Shown here: positions 1-5,445 of the stretch, in pieces | How positions within the stretch are numbered: position 1 is the first letter of the stretch | How the letters are laid out: each line of letters starts with the position of its first letter | Notes under the pieces: generated by a model | The model's input: only the letters and a program-made list of their open reading frames with translations | Databases searched by the model: none | Told to the model about the DNA's origin: nothing | Made by a program: the position numbers and the translations under genes | IMG/VR virus record: IMGVR_UViG_3300042397_001228 | Location: 1-20,749 of that record | Length of the DNA stretch: 20,749 bases | Direction: 5' to 3' (one strand) | Source: a virus

Positions 1-345
1 GTCTAAGGTCTTTTGTGTCAAAGAATGGATTATGTGCATCCTCAAGTGAGCAGGAGTTTGATATTTATTCGCTTCCATTGCCACCTTGAAGGCATCTACT
101 TGGGTTTGTATTGCGTCATTCTTTAATAGCTTCTGCCCATTGCGTGATTGTGTGTGTGGTTTGCCTGTTGAGTTATGACTATTCCTGTATGCCTGAGCCT
201 TGCTCTCGCCCTTGGCTATCTCCTCTGCGAACTTCATCTGCTTTGGGGTTAGCTTGGTTGTCTTACTGCTTGCACCCAGTAGCAGAGTATTCATAGGCAT
301 TGCCTTGAGTCCTTCAGCTATTTGTTTGCGTGTTAGTTTGGTCAT
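1..345 (-). CDS. Terminase small subunit-like protein (3' end outside the window)
   Basis: Reading from the ATG at 345 leftwards gives 115 codons with no stop before the window edge, so the C-terminus is missing. After about 30 residues comes LTPKQMKFAEEIAKG, then SKAQAYRNS and QKLLKNDAIQTQVDAF. This is the helix-turn-helix pattern of small terminase subunits (LTxKQ..F...., A..AY..., ....LL....V...), which bind the packaging site and guide the large subunit. No clear Shine-Dalgarno site precedes the ATG. It is transcribed away from the small-gene cluster. The family call rests on the N-terminal pattern only; a related phage DNA-binding protein is possible. Confidence 0.7.
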   Translation of the reverse strand, partial: MTKLTRKQIAEGLKAMPMNTLLLGASSKTTKLTPKQMKFAEEIAKGESKAQAYRNSHNSTGKPHTQSRNGQKLLKNDAIQTQVDAFKVAMEANKYQTPAHLRMHIIHSLTQKTLD

Positions 346-367
346 AGGTATTTAATGAGGATTTAGT

Positions 368-404
368 AGTAGTGATAATAGGACAAGACGATAGCTATGT
401 GCAA
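368..404 (-). promoter_or_regulatory. Possible promoter for the terminase gene
   Basis: On the minus strand a TTGCAC (404-399) is followed after 18 bases by TATTAT (380-375), one base from the -10 consensus. Transcription would start near 368 and leave a leader of about 23 bases. The -35 box is poor, so this is tentative. Confidence 0.3.
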
Positions 405-479
405 CTGGTGTCTGTCTATTGGATATCTTTGGTATCTCTCTCTGTATGAGTTTGACTCACTGGACTGTATCGCTTCGCT

Positions 480-499
480 ACTCTAACAAGCGTTAGAGT
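480..499. repeat. 8-bp inverted repeat, possible operator
   Basis: ACTCTAAC (480-487) and GTTAGAGT (492-499) are perfect reverse complements around the 4-base loop AAGC. No T-run follows on either strand, so it is unlikely to be an intrinsic terminator. A protein-binding dyad between the two divergent units is the more natural reading. Confidence 0.45.
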
Positions 500-633
500 G
501 CAATTTAGGCGTGTTTTAGAGCCATGCTTTCCCTTTTTATGCCCAGTTATCCGCAAGCAAGCCCTTCCTGAGCTGTATCAAATGCCTTGGAAGCCTTTGT
601 TTATATAGAGTGAAAATATTTGTTTAAAAGGTG

Positions 634-686
634 TTGACAAGTCAATACAGATTTATTGACAATGAAGTCTGTTGTATCGGTTTAAT
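634..686 (+). promoter_or_regulatory. Promoter and operator region of the plus-strand small-gene cluster
   Basis: Two perfect TTGACA boxes lie at 634-639 and 656-661. The second is followed after 19 bases by TTTAAT (681-686), 5 of 6 to the -10 consensus, just before the first gene's ribosome site. The first box sits inside the dyad TTGACAAGTCAA (634-645), and the second inside ATTGACAAT (655-663). Two related dyads on -35 boxes suggest repressor control. The long spacer lowers confidence in the exact -10. Confidence 0.45.
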
Positions 687-705
687 TAAATAAAAGGGGA
701 ATTAA

Positions 706-924
706 ATGAAAGACGAACAAGTGTTAATACAAGCAGTGCGTGTCGTAGCTAATGATAGATACGATAAGGGTTGGTCTGTGATTGTTGAGTCTTGGACTGA
801 TGGCGATATTCTTGAAGTGTTATCAGAGTGCCAGTTTGATTTGTTTAAGACTGTTGAAGAGCTACAGTCCTATGTTGATGCTTACCTAGACAAGCAAGAC
901 GATATTGAATCAACTGCGTTTTAA
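706..924 (+). CDS. Small acidic protein, first gene of the plus-strand cluster
   Basis: A 72-aa protein with no motif I recognise. It is acidic (C-terminal half rich in D and E), without Cys pairs, signal peptide or membrane segment, and likely helical near the end (VEELQSYVDAYLDKQ). The ATG follows AAAAGGGGA at 691-699, the ribosome site repeated through this cluster. It is the first gene after the control region and is 17 bases from the next gene, so it should share its transcript. The position suggests early expression; the function is unknown. Confidence 0.75.
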   Translation: MKDEQVLIQAVRVVANDRYDKGWSVIVESWTDGDILEVLSECQFDLFKTVEELQSYVDAYLDKQDDIESTAF

Positions 925-941
925 CCAAAGGGGAAATACAT

Positions 942-1205
942 ATGAAAGACTTAGAGAAAACAATACGAGTAGCTGATAGATTCATGGCAATCACAACTCA
1001 AGACTTACCACAAGACCTAGCAGTAGATATCGCTATTCGTTTAGCCTACTGCCACATGGATACACCATTGGACTTGGATGCCATGTTAGATACTGATGAC
1101 CTATTCTCATTCAAGCATGATGTTGTTGGTATCTATAACCATTGGGATAACGATAGCAAGAAGCTGACTGGATGCTTCATGCCACGATTCGCCCAGTCAA
1201 TCTGA
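942..1205 (+). CDS. Small acidic protein whose stop codon lies in a ribozyme core
   Basis: An 87-aa protein, not recognised. It is acidic, with a run LDLDAMLDTDDLF in the middle and a Trp-containing segment after it. AAAGGGGAAA at 927-936 precedes the ATG at a good distance. The last sense codons form the 5' strand of hammerhead stem I, and the TGA stop (1203-1205) is the UGA of the CUGAUGA catalytic core. Translation to the end of this gene would therefore cover part of the ribozyme, which may couple translation and cleavage (inference). Confidence 0.75.
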   Translation: MKDLEKTIRVADRFMAITTQDLPQDLAVDIAIRLAYCHMDTPLDLDAMLDTDDLFSFKHDVVGIYNHWDNDSKKLTGCFMPRFAQSI

Positions 1206-1248
1206 TGATGGCTTGAGTAGCCGAAACAGTCGTAAGACTGTCATTGAC
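1196..1248 (+). ncRNA. Hammerhead ribozyme 1 (type I)
   Basis: Every conserved part is present in order. Stem I 5' strand GUCAAU (1196-1201); core CUGAUGA (1202-1208); one extra U (1209); stem II GGCU/AGCC (1210-1213, 1219-1222) with loop UGAGU; GAA (1223-1225); stem III ACAGUC/GACUGU (1226-1231, 1236-1241), perfect, with a GUAA (GNRA) tetraloop; C17 at 1242; then AUUGAC (1243-1248), an exact partner of the stem I 5' strand. The cleavage triplet is GUC and the predicted cut is between 1242 and 1243. Stem I carries both ends, hence type I. An extra base between A9 and stem II is known in a natural viroid hammerhead. A cut would leave the next gene with a 27-base leader holding its own ribosome site. 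Confidence 0.92.
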
Positions 1249-1269
1249 ATAACAAAGGGGAAAATTATT

Positions 1270-1494
1270 ATGACAAGCAATTATCACAATGCCAGTATGG
1301 TTGATGTAGCGACTGCTATCGTTGACCGATTGATTGACAACTACGAAGGCAAAGGCGAATTCATCACTGAATTCTATGAGCTATCTGAACTGATTGGCAA
1401 AGCTATTGCCAACTCTAACCACTTCAATCGCATTGAAGAAATCGCCATGGAAAATGGTGTTGTTGAATCTGACTACTTTGAAGGGGAAGAATAA
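1270..1494 (+). CDS. Small acidic helical protein downstream of ribozyme 1
   Basis: A 74-aa protein without a recognised domain. A start at 1213 would lie inside the ribozyme. The ATG at 1270 is chosen because AAAGGGGAAAA (1255-1264) precedes it at normal spacing. The sequence is acidic and predicted helical (VDVATAIVDRLIDNY, LSELIGKAIANS). It ends in EGEE, because its last codons contain the AAGGGGA ribosome site of the next gene; the TAA stop overlaps the next ATG by one base. If ribozyme 1 cuts, this is the first gene of the downstream RNA. Confidence 0.75.
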   Translation: MTSNYHNASMVDVATAIVDRLIDNYEGKGEFITEFYELSELIGKAIANSNHFNRIEEIAMENGVVESDYFEGEE

Positions 1495-1769
1495 TGGCTA
1501 ACTGGAAACATGAAATAGATGTTGCTGACTTGTATGCCAAGTATGAGTCTGCTGATATTACCGATAGCGAAATGATTAACAGTCTGCACAAGGTGTTTAC
1601 TGCCTTCATTGATGCTAACCCACAACTCAACGACATTGTTGACTTCTACCGATTCTCTGATGCCGTTGATGAGCTACTAATCGCTGATGACATTGAAGAA
1701 GCTGACTATGCCTTGCAGTCAATCTATGACTTCGCTGATGACAATCGTATTTGGATTAAAACCTTCTAA
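1494..1769 (+). CDS. Small acidic helical protein
   Basis: A 91-aa protein, not recognised. It starts in a TAATG overlap with the previous stop and has GAAGGGGAAGA at 1481-1491. It is strongly acidic (IEEADYALQSIYDFADD near the end) and probably all-helical. Its N-terminus EIDVADLYAKY is loosely like the VDVATAIVDRL of the gene before it, so the two may be old paralogues; that is only an impression. Translational coupling with 1270-1494 is likely. Confidence 0.75.
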   Translation: MANWKHEIDVADLYAKYESADITDSEMINSLHKVFTAFIDANPQLNDIVDFYRFSDAVDELLIADDIEEADYALQSIYDFADDNRIWIKTF

Positions 1770-1779
1770 GGGGATGATG

Positions 1780-1944
1780 ATGAAACACTTTATTTACTTT
1801 TTAAACCTTGCTATTTTTGGTCTGTTTATGCTCTCTATCTATGTGGTATCAGAGAATCCCGCACCTTTGTATATCTTTACTTTAATTGCATCAACTGTTG
1901 GTCTGTGCCTGATGTTTGCCTTGCACTGCGAAACTTCAGACTAA
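1780..1944 (+). CDS. Two-helix mini membrane protein
   Basis: A 54-aa protein. Three ATGs in a row stand at 1774, 1777 and 1780; the third is chosen because AAGGGG (1768-1773) is then 6 bases away. Two hydrophobic segments are clear: FIYFLNLAIFGLFMLSIYVV (residues 4-23) and LYIFTLIASTVGLCLMFAL (30-48), joined by a short polar turn (SENPAP). The acidic tail ends in ETSD. It is probably an inner membrane hairpin. The TAA stop (1942-1944) lies in stem I of hammerhead 2. Small phage membrane proteins can act in lysis control or superinfection exclusion, but nothing here decides the role. Confidence 0.75.
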   Translation: MKHFIYFLNLAIFGLFMLSIYVVSENPAPLYIFTLIASTVGLCLMFALHCETSD

Positions 1945-2005
1945 CTGATGATGGGGTGAATCCCCGAAACTGGGTGCATAGCTACAAGTGCATCCAGTCT
2001 TAGTC
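1939..2005 (+). ncRNA. Hammerhead ribozyme 2 (type I)
   Basis: Stem I GACUAA (1939-1944) pairs perfectly with UUAGUC (2000-2005). Core CUGAUGA is 1945-1951, with the same extra U (1952) as in ribozyme 1. Stem II is GGGG/CCCC (1953-1956, 1962-1965) with loop UGAAU. GAA is 1966-1968. Stem III is 10 bp with one G-U pair (1969-1978 with 1989-1998) and a 10-base loop. C17 is 1999, after GU, and the predicted cut is between 1999 and 2000. The shared extra U and the UGA(G/A)U loop suggest a common origin with ribozyme 1, while stems I and III differ in sequence but keep pairing. The 3' product would start UUAGUCAACUGCUAGGA, so the recurring 5'-end motif comes just after the cut. Confidence 0.93.
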
Positions 2006-2016
2006 AACTGCTAGGA
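2003..2016 (+). promoter_or_regulatory. CAACTGCTAGGA motif and ribosome site after ribozyme 2; predicted sRNA target
   Basis: GTCAACTGCTAGGA, containing the SD CTAGGAG (2011-2017) for the ATG at 2024, is an exact 14-base match to the complement of the small RNA at 11992-12005. Unlike the three other 5'-end copies, no -10 box stands 5 bases ahead of it; the ribozyme cut at 1999/2000 would create the 5' end instead. Confidence 0.65.
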
Positions 2017-2023
2017 GATACAA

Positions 2024-2212
2024 ATGATTCAGTGGTATATCAATTCAAAGCCTGTGCCTAAAGCTATTGCTAGGGTTCACTTGGAAAACGCCATGCCTTA
2101 TCGGACTGCAAGAGAGATTGCATCCGCTATGACTGGTGCATTGAAAAAGGATGAATTCTTTGTCAAGGTATGTGCTGACTATGGCGTGCATTACGCTAAC
2201 TTAACTCATTAA
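2024..2212 (+). CDS. Small protein of unknown function behind ribozyme 2
   Basis: A 62-aa, slightly basic protein, unlike its acidic neighbours: MIQWYINSKPVPKAIARVHLEN at the start, then a likely helix (RTAREIASAMTGALKKD). No motif recognised. It is the only gene in the cluster whose ribosome site is CTAGGAG rather than AAGGGGA. It would be the first gene of the RNA made by ribozyme 2. That site is complementary to the small RNA, so this gene is the best candidate target in the cluster. Confidence 0.7.
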   Translation: MIQWYINSKPVPKAIARVHLENAMPYRTAREIASAMTGALKKDEFFVKVCADYGVHYANLTH

Positions 2213-2222
2213 GGGGAAACTA

Positions 2223-2402
2223 ATGAAATTTATGATTGAAATCCGCACCGATAACTCAGCGTATGAGCAGTCTTTTTATGATGAGATTATTGCCAACTTG
2301 CAACTGGTTATCAGGATGGTTGATTCTCAGTTTAAGGTAGGTGTCATTCACGATACCAATGGCAACAAGGTAGGCAAATTTTTTACAGTGGAAGGGGATT
2401 AA
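2223..2402 (+). CDS. Conserved small phage protein (GNKVGKF type)
   Basis: A 59-aa protein starting at the ATG after AAGGGGAAACTA (2212-2223). The pattern KFMIEIRTDNSAYEQ, then a helix, then VIHDTNGNKVGKF near the C-terminus is one I know from many short phage proteins in which an N-terminal strand (IxTDNxAF) pairs with a terminal 'RDxNGNxVG' hairpin. The function of that group is unknown. It ends in EGD because its last codons contain the next ribosome site (2392-2397); one base separates it from the next ATG. Confidence 0.75.
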   Translation: MKFMIEIRTDNSAYEQSFYDEIIANLQLVIRMVDSQFKVGVIHDTNGNKVGKFFTVEGD

Positions 2403-2403
2403 C

Positions 2404-2973
2404 ATGGGATGGACTGGTTCACAAAAGTTTGACTCACTGCCAACAAAGGACTGGTTAGTAAAGGAATTCACTAACGAGTCTGATACTCACAAGTGGGAAT
2501 TAACGGATGTATCCATGCGTGGCAACACTGCGTATGGCATCCACAAGGTGCAAGACAAAGCTACTGGGATTATCTTGGCTGAAGCCATCATTATCCTGAC
2601 TCGCAAAGAGGATGGTTGGCTTTACTTCAAGGAAATGGGGGAAACTGTGCATCCCTACTACTATGATGCACCGAAGAAGCTACTGGATAAACTGGATGCT
2701 CTCTTTCCACCATTTAATGACAATGCCAAGGCATGGCGTGATGCCTGTCGTGCAAAAGCCACCAAGAAGAAATCTGCCAAGCTAGTTATTGGGGATGTGG
2801 TCAAGTTTGCCAAGCCAATGAGCTTTGGGCAATTCTCTGAGGATACCTTTACCTTTGAAAGCTACTTTGGTAAGGATTCTTTCAGAGCCACCAATGGTGT
2901 GCTATGTCGCATTACCAAGTGGAAGCAGAGGGATTTTGAGGTTTTATCAACAAAAGGGGAAAGCAATGAATGA
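2404..2973 (+). CDS. Conserved phage protein starting MGWTG
   Basis: A 189-aa protein, one of the largest in the cluster. The first 110 residues have the look of a phage and plasmid family of unknown function with an MGWT start, an internal AYGIHKV and an ILTRKEDGWLYFKEMGE strand pair (possibly DUF6927; recalled, not searched). Residues 115-130 are Lys-rich (RAKATKKKSAK), and a C-terminal part starting LVIGDVVKFAKP looks like a small beta domain, so this may be two domains. SD AAGGGG is at 2392-2397. Its end overlaps the next start by 8 bases. Confidence 0.75.
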   Translation: MGWTGSQKFDSLPTKDWLVKEFTNESDTHKWELTDVSMRGNTAYGIHKVQDKATGIILAEAIIILTRKEDGWLYFKEMGETVHPYYYDAPKKLLDKLDALFPPFNDNAKAWRDACRAKATKKKSAKLVIGDVVKFAKPMSFGQFSEDTFTFESYFGKDSFRATNGVLCRITKWKQRDFEVLSTKGESNE

Positions 2974-3232
2974 ATTATCAAAGATGAATGAATTGGAGAT
3001 TGAGGATCACTGGACTAATGAAGCCAGTAGTCTATTACTAGGCAAAAAGATAACTAGGGTTCGCTATGTAAGCCATAGAGAAGCAGAAGACATGGATTGG
3101 ACTTCAAGACCTGTTGCATTTATGTTGGAAACTGGTATTTGGTTTTTCGCATCCATGGATGATGAAGGCAATGATGGTGGTGCGTTGTTTACTTCGCATC
3201 CTGAGAAATCAGTCCTTCCAGTGTTGAGGTAA
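2966..3232 (+). CDS. Conserved small phage protein (DDEGNDGGAL motif)
   Basis: An 88-aa protein. The ATG at 2966 is chosen over longer readings because AAAAGGGGAAA (2952-2962) lies just upstream and the longer version would run far into the previous gene. The C-terminal part AFMLETGIWFFASMDDEGNDGGALF resembles a short phage protein family in which a beta-strand pair is followed by DDEGNxGGxL and an LP motif; the function is not known. It overlaps the previous gene by 8 bases and is 2 bases from the next. Confidence 0.75.
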   Translation: MNELSKMNELEIEDHWTNEASSLLLGKKITRVRYVSHREAEDMDWTSRPVAFMLETGIWFFASMDDEGNDGGALFTSHPEKSVLPVLR

Positions 3233-3234
3233 TT

Positions 3235-3444
3235 ATGAAAACAACGATTAAGGGGTTTGATTTGTCTGTCGTGGAATTGGATAACGACTCTGTTGCAATC
3301 AATTTTGATAAGGATGGTGCAACTGGTGGTTATATCAATATCAAGATGGATGATGATGGTGTGGTGGTAGATGTGTTTAATGCCTGTGGGGACTGTATTA
3401 GCTCTACATGGTCTTTTTATAACGAACTTATGCAAGGGGAATAA
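3235..3444 (+). CDS. Small acidic beta-rich protein
   Basis: A 69-aa protein, not recognised. It has alternating strand-like segments (LSVVELDNDSVAINFD, GYINIKMDDDGVVVDVFN) typical of a small beta sheet, with two Cys in NACGDCIS (possible metal or disulfide pair). It is strongly acidic. It follows the previous stop by 2 bases, with only a weak SD (GTTGAGG at 3224-3230), so coupling is likely. It ends QGE, again because the next ribosome site (3435-3441) is in its last codons. Confidence 0.7.
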   Translation: MKTTIKGFDLSVVELDNDSVAINFDKDGATGGYINIKMDDDGVVVDVFNACGDCISSTWSFYNELMQGE

Positions 3445-3445
3445 C

Positions 3446-3781
3446 ATGGAATTGAATCAATTTACTGGGACTGAAAACTATCATAGGTCATGTATGTTTG
3501 TGCCTAAGATGGTGCATACGGATGGCGTTGACTACTTCTGCTCTGAAGCCAGTGCCTACTGGTTTTTGGATATTGTGGCAACTGAAGTATTTCCATTGCA
3601 AGAGGTGGATTACTTCTTGTCAATCAAGATGGTGGTGGCTGATGGCAAAGCCACAATCACTGTGGAAGATGGGGACTGCAAGGTTTTAAAGACTAAGAAC
3701 ATTGAATTCACTGACTGCCCTGAAGGGGAGTATGAATTCTTTTTGACTGACAATGTTTTGATGCTAACTAGCGAATACTAA
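3446..3781 (+). CDS. DUF6876-like protein
   Basis: A 111-aa protein. The ATG at 3446 follows CAAGGGGAATAA. The N-terminus ELNQFTGTENYHRSCMF, then YTDGV-like HTDGVDYFCSEASAYWFLDIVAT, matches the pattern I know for DUF6876 (LxQFTGTExxYRH....TDGVxYLAExxxAYWLxDxIA), a family carried by phages, plasmids and integrative elements; its function is unknown. The second half carries strands (MVVADGKATITVEDGD) and FTDCPEGEYEFFL, also typical of that family. No catalytic residues are known to me. Confidence 0.8.
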   Translation: MELNQFTGTENYHRSCMFVPKMVHTDGVDYFCSEASAYWFLDIVATEVFPLQEVDYFLSIKMVVADGKATITVEDGDCKVLKTKNIEFTDCPEGEYEFFLTDNVLMLTSEY

Positions 3782-3791
3782 GGGGGACACC

Positions 3792-4238
3792 ATGGGATTA
3801 GATATGTATTTAACTGCCAAGCGTTATGTTTGGAATTACAAAGATGAGGACAAAGCCTTGCAAGACCAACTGGATGATGTGATGAAAGATGATTTATCTG
3901 ATGGCATGAGAGTCAAAGAAGTAGCGGTAGATGCTTTCTATTGGCGTAAAGCTAACCATATTCACAAGTGGTTTGTGGATAACTGCCAAGGGGGTGAGGA
4001 TGATTGCCAAGAATACTGGGTTGAAGCTAAACAACTGGTGCGACTCAAAGACCTGTGCGAGTCTGTCTTACTGCAAAAGGATGTGGGCTTATTGCCTACT
4101 GCGGATGGCTTCTTCTTTGGATCAACTGACTATGACGATTGGTATTGGTCTGAGATTGAAGAAACTGTTAAGGGACTTGAGAAAGTATTGAAACTGGATA
4201 CTGCCAAGTGGGACTTCTACTATCGTGCTTCATGGTGA
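3792..4238 (+). CDS. Conserved phage protein starting MGLDMYL
   Basis: A 148-aa protein. The opening MGLDMYLTAKRYVWN, an internal FYWRKANHIHKWFVDN and a later DGFFFGSTDYDDWYW are the hallmarks of a widespread phage and mobile-element family of unknown function (MGLDMYL..., YWRKANxIHxWF). It is rich in Trp and Tyr and acidic. The ribosome site is TAAGGGGGACACC, 3780-3791. The RNA segment around AAGGGG and CACCATGG here is the site in the cluster that best resembles the complement of the C-rich hairpin of the small RNA at 11954-11968. Confidence 0.8.
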   Translation: MGLDMYLTAKRYVWNYKDEDKALQDQLDDVMKDDLSDGMRVKEVAVDAFYWRKANHIHKWFVDNCQGGEDDCQEYWVEAKQLVRLKDLCESVLLQKDVGLLPTADGFFFGSTDYDDWYWSEIEETVKGLEKVLKLDTAKWDFYYRASW

Positions 4239-4243
4239 ATAAC

Positions 4244-4501
4244 ATGGGCAAATACACTGTATATGCCTATGATGCCGAGATTGAACTGGGTGGGGAAACC
4301 TACTCAGTTTTACTGGGCATTGAGGAAGAAGGACACCCAAGCAATGCCTATGAGGACTCATGGTGCGATAACAAGATTTACTACTACATGACTGATGCTG
4401 AACTAGCTGAACTCAAGAGTGGTGATGAGCTTGATGAGGGGACTATCTTGTTATCCATTGATAAAGACAATCCGACTATCTATGAGGTGGAATATGAGTA
4501 A
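4244..4501 (+). CDS. Small acidic protein
   Basis: An 85-aa acidic protein beginning MGKYTVYAYDAEIELGGETYSVLLGIEEEG: a beta hairpin followed by a loop region (NAYEDSWCDNKIYYYMTDAELAELKSGDEL) and a final strand (TILLSIDKDNPTIYEVEYE). Not recognised. An ATG at 4232 (adding MVNN) is possible, but GGTGA at 4234-4238 fits the 4244 start better. Its stop overlaps the start of the next gene by 8 bases. Confidence 0.65.
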   Translation: MGKYTVYAYDAEIELGGETYSVLLGIEEEGHPSNAYEDSWCDNKIYYYMTDAELAELKSGDELDEGTILLSIDKDNPTIYEVEYE

Positions 4502-4676
4502 TTTTTACATTGCGTATGCAACATCCAAGGTTTATCACCAAATAAAGGTGGTGGCTGAATCAGAAGAAGATGCAAAGCGTTTGATTGCTGAAGGCAATTA
4601 CTATGCTTGGGATGAACTGGATAATGAAGATTTTCAAATACAAGAAGTAATTTTTGATGGAGTGCATGATGCCTAA
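4494..4676 (+). CDS. Small protein of the 'VxAESEEDA' paralogue group
   Basis: A 60-aa protein: strand FYIAYATSKVYHQIKVVAES, then helix EEDAKRLIAEG, then a closing strand DFQIQEVIFDG. This strand-'(E/D)A(E/D)xxxDA'-helix-strand plan returns in at least four other small genes here (4669, 5297, 6828 on plus and 11076 on minus), so I read them as paralogues. The group is common in phages; its function is unknown. The start overlaps the previous gene, and its stop overlaps the ATG of the next. Confidence 0.7.
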   Translation: MSNFYIAYATSKVYHQIKVVAESEEDAKRLIAEGNYYAWDELDNEDFQIQEVIFDGVHDA

Positions 4677-4854
4677 ATATAGCGTGTTAATGACCACTGC
4701 TGACTATGTGGAAGTGGAAGCAACTGATCCAAGGGATGCTGAAATGGTGGCTTGGGGTATGTATAAGGAAGGCGATATACGACCTGAACACCCTGAGTTT
4801 GTTTGTGAAGAAGCCGATTTAATTGAAGGGGATGATGATGGCAATGACCTATAA
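4669..4854 (+). CDS. Small protein of the 'VxAxDxxDA' paralogue group
   Basis: A 61-aa protein: PKYSVLMTTADYVEVEATDPRDAEMVAWGMYKEG, then EFVCEEADLIEGDDDG. Two ATGs are adjacent (4666 and 4669); GGAG at 4659-4662 favours the second. The first half has the strand, 'EVEATDPRDAE' and helix plan of 4494-4676. The acidic tail EGDDDGNDL is partly dictated by the ribosome site of the next gene inside these codons (4826-4831). Confidence 0.7.
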   Translation: MPKYSVLMTTADYVEVEATDPRDAEMVAWGMYKEGDIRPEHPEFVCEEADLIEGDDDGNDL

Positions 4855-5128
4855 ATCAAATAGAAGTGAAAACCAATGGGACATATGGCATAGCAATGTC
4901 AATGGGGATGAAATACTGCATACATTCGCAACTGAAGAAGAAGCAGATTACTACTTGAAAACTGGTAAAAAACTCATAAGCAAAGCCATGGTGGAAGGAT
5001 GGCTAGGGTCTGACAACATGAGTGTTGATGATTTTCTTGACCTATTAACTGAAATCATCAATGAGGATTATCCATTGGATATCTTCAGAGCTGATGTTTT
5101 GGAATTTATGGAGATGGAAAATGCCTAG
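4838..5128 (+). CDS. Small acidic protein
   Basis: A 96-aa protein. Consecutive ATGs stand at 4832, 4835, 4838 and 4844; AAGGGG at 4826-4831 makes 4838 the best start. The beginning (ENQWDIWHSNVNGDEILHTFATEEEADYYL) is strand-helix and may be a distant version of the small paralogue group. The second half is helical and acidic (MSVDDFLDLLTEIINEDYPLD, then VLEFMEMENA). Not recognised. It overlaps both neighbours slightly. Confidence 0.65.
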   Translation: MAMTYKSNRSENQWDIWHSNVNGDEILHTFATEEEADYYLKTGKKLISKAMVEGWLGSDNMSVDDFLDLLTEIINEDYPLDIFRADVLEFMEMENA

Positions 5129-5294
5129 TTTTACTGCGAGTTTTTCAAGTGAAATAAGAGTATTGATTGATGCTGACACCATAGAACAAGCAGAAGAAAT
5201 TGCTAGGGAAATGGAATTGAATCATTCAGATTTACAGAAAAACGGAGAACACTGGGGAACAGTGTTTTACGACATTAACGAATTTGAGGAGTGA
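5121..5294 (+). CDS. Small protein of the paralogue group
   Basis: A 57-aa protein: PSFTASFSSEIRVLIDADTIEQAEEIAREMEL gives a strand, the 'IDADTIEQAEE' turn and a helix, as in 4494 and 6828, then a final strand TVFYDINEF. GGAG at 5110-5113 is 7 bases before the ATG; the start overlaps the previous gene by 8 bases. Function unknown. Confidence 0.65.
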   Translation: MPSFTASFSSEIRVLIDADTIEQAEEIAREMELNHSDLQKNGEHWGTVFYDINEFEE

Positions 5295-5296
5295 TG

Positions 5297-5443
5297 ATGC
5301 CGAAGTTTGAGATTACCTACAAGGAAGTAATTGAAGCTGAAAGCGAAGAGCAAGCGATTGAGTGGTTATTTGTATATCTAGCTGATTGCTTGAGGGATGA
5401 TGATGTATCTGTATTTAACTTTTTTGAACTTAAAGGGGAATGA
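5297..5443 (+). CDS. 48-aa protein of the paralogue group
   Basis: MPKFEITYKEVIEAESEEQAIEWLFVYLADCL is a strand, the 'IEAESEEQA' turn and a helix; then a final strand VSVFNFFELKGE. It is a short, clear member of the group. AGGAG at 5287-5291 sits 5 bases before the ATG at 5297 (an ATG at 5294 is too close). The LKGE ending is set by the AAGGGGAA ribosome site of the next gene (5433-5440). Confidence 0.7.
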   Translation: MPKFEITYKEVIEAESEEQAIEWLFVYLADCLRDDDVSVFNFFELKGE

Positions 5444-5445
5444 CT

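Larger units (their letters stand above)
346..705. other. Divergent intergenic control region
   Basis: About 360 bases without a credible gene separate the leftward terminase gene from the rightward small-gene cluster. It holds a possible leftward promoter (368-404), an 8-bp inverted repeat (480-499) and a rightward promoter region with overlapping dyads (634-686). Each is listed separately. I see nothing else in it that I can support. Confidence 0.6.

Noticed and set aside
111-296. A 61-codon plus-strand frame at the left end.
   Set aside because: It is the shadow of the terminase gene, has no ribosome site and an unlikely composition.
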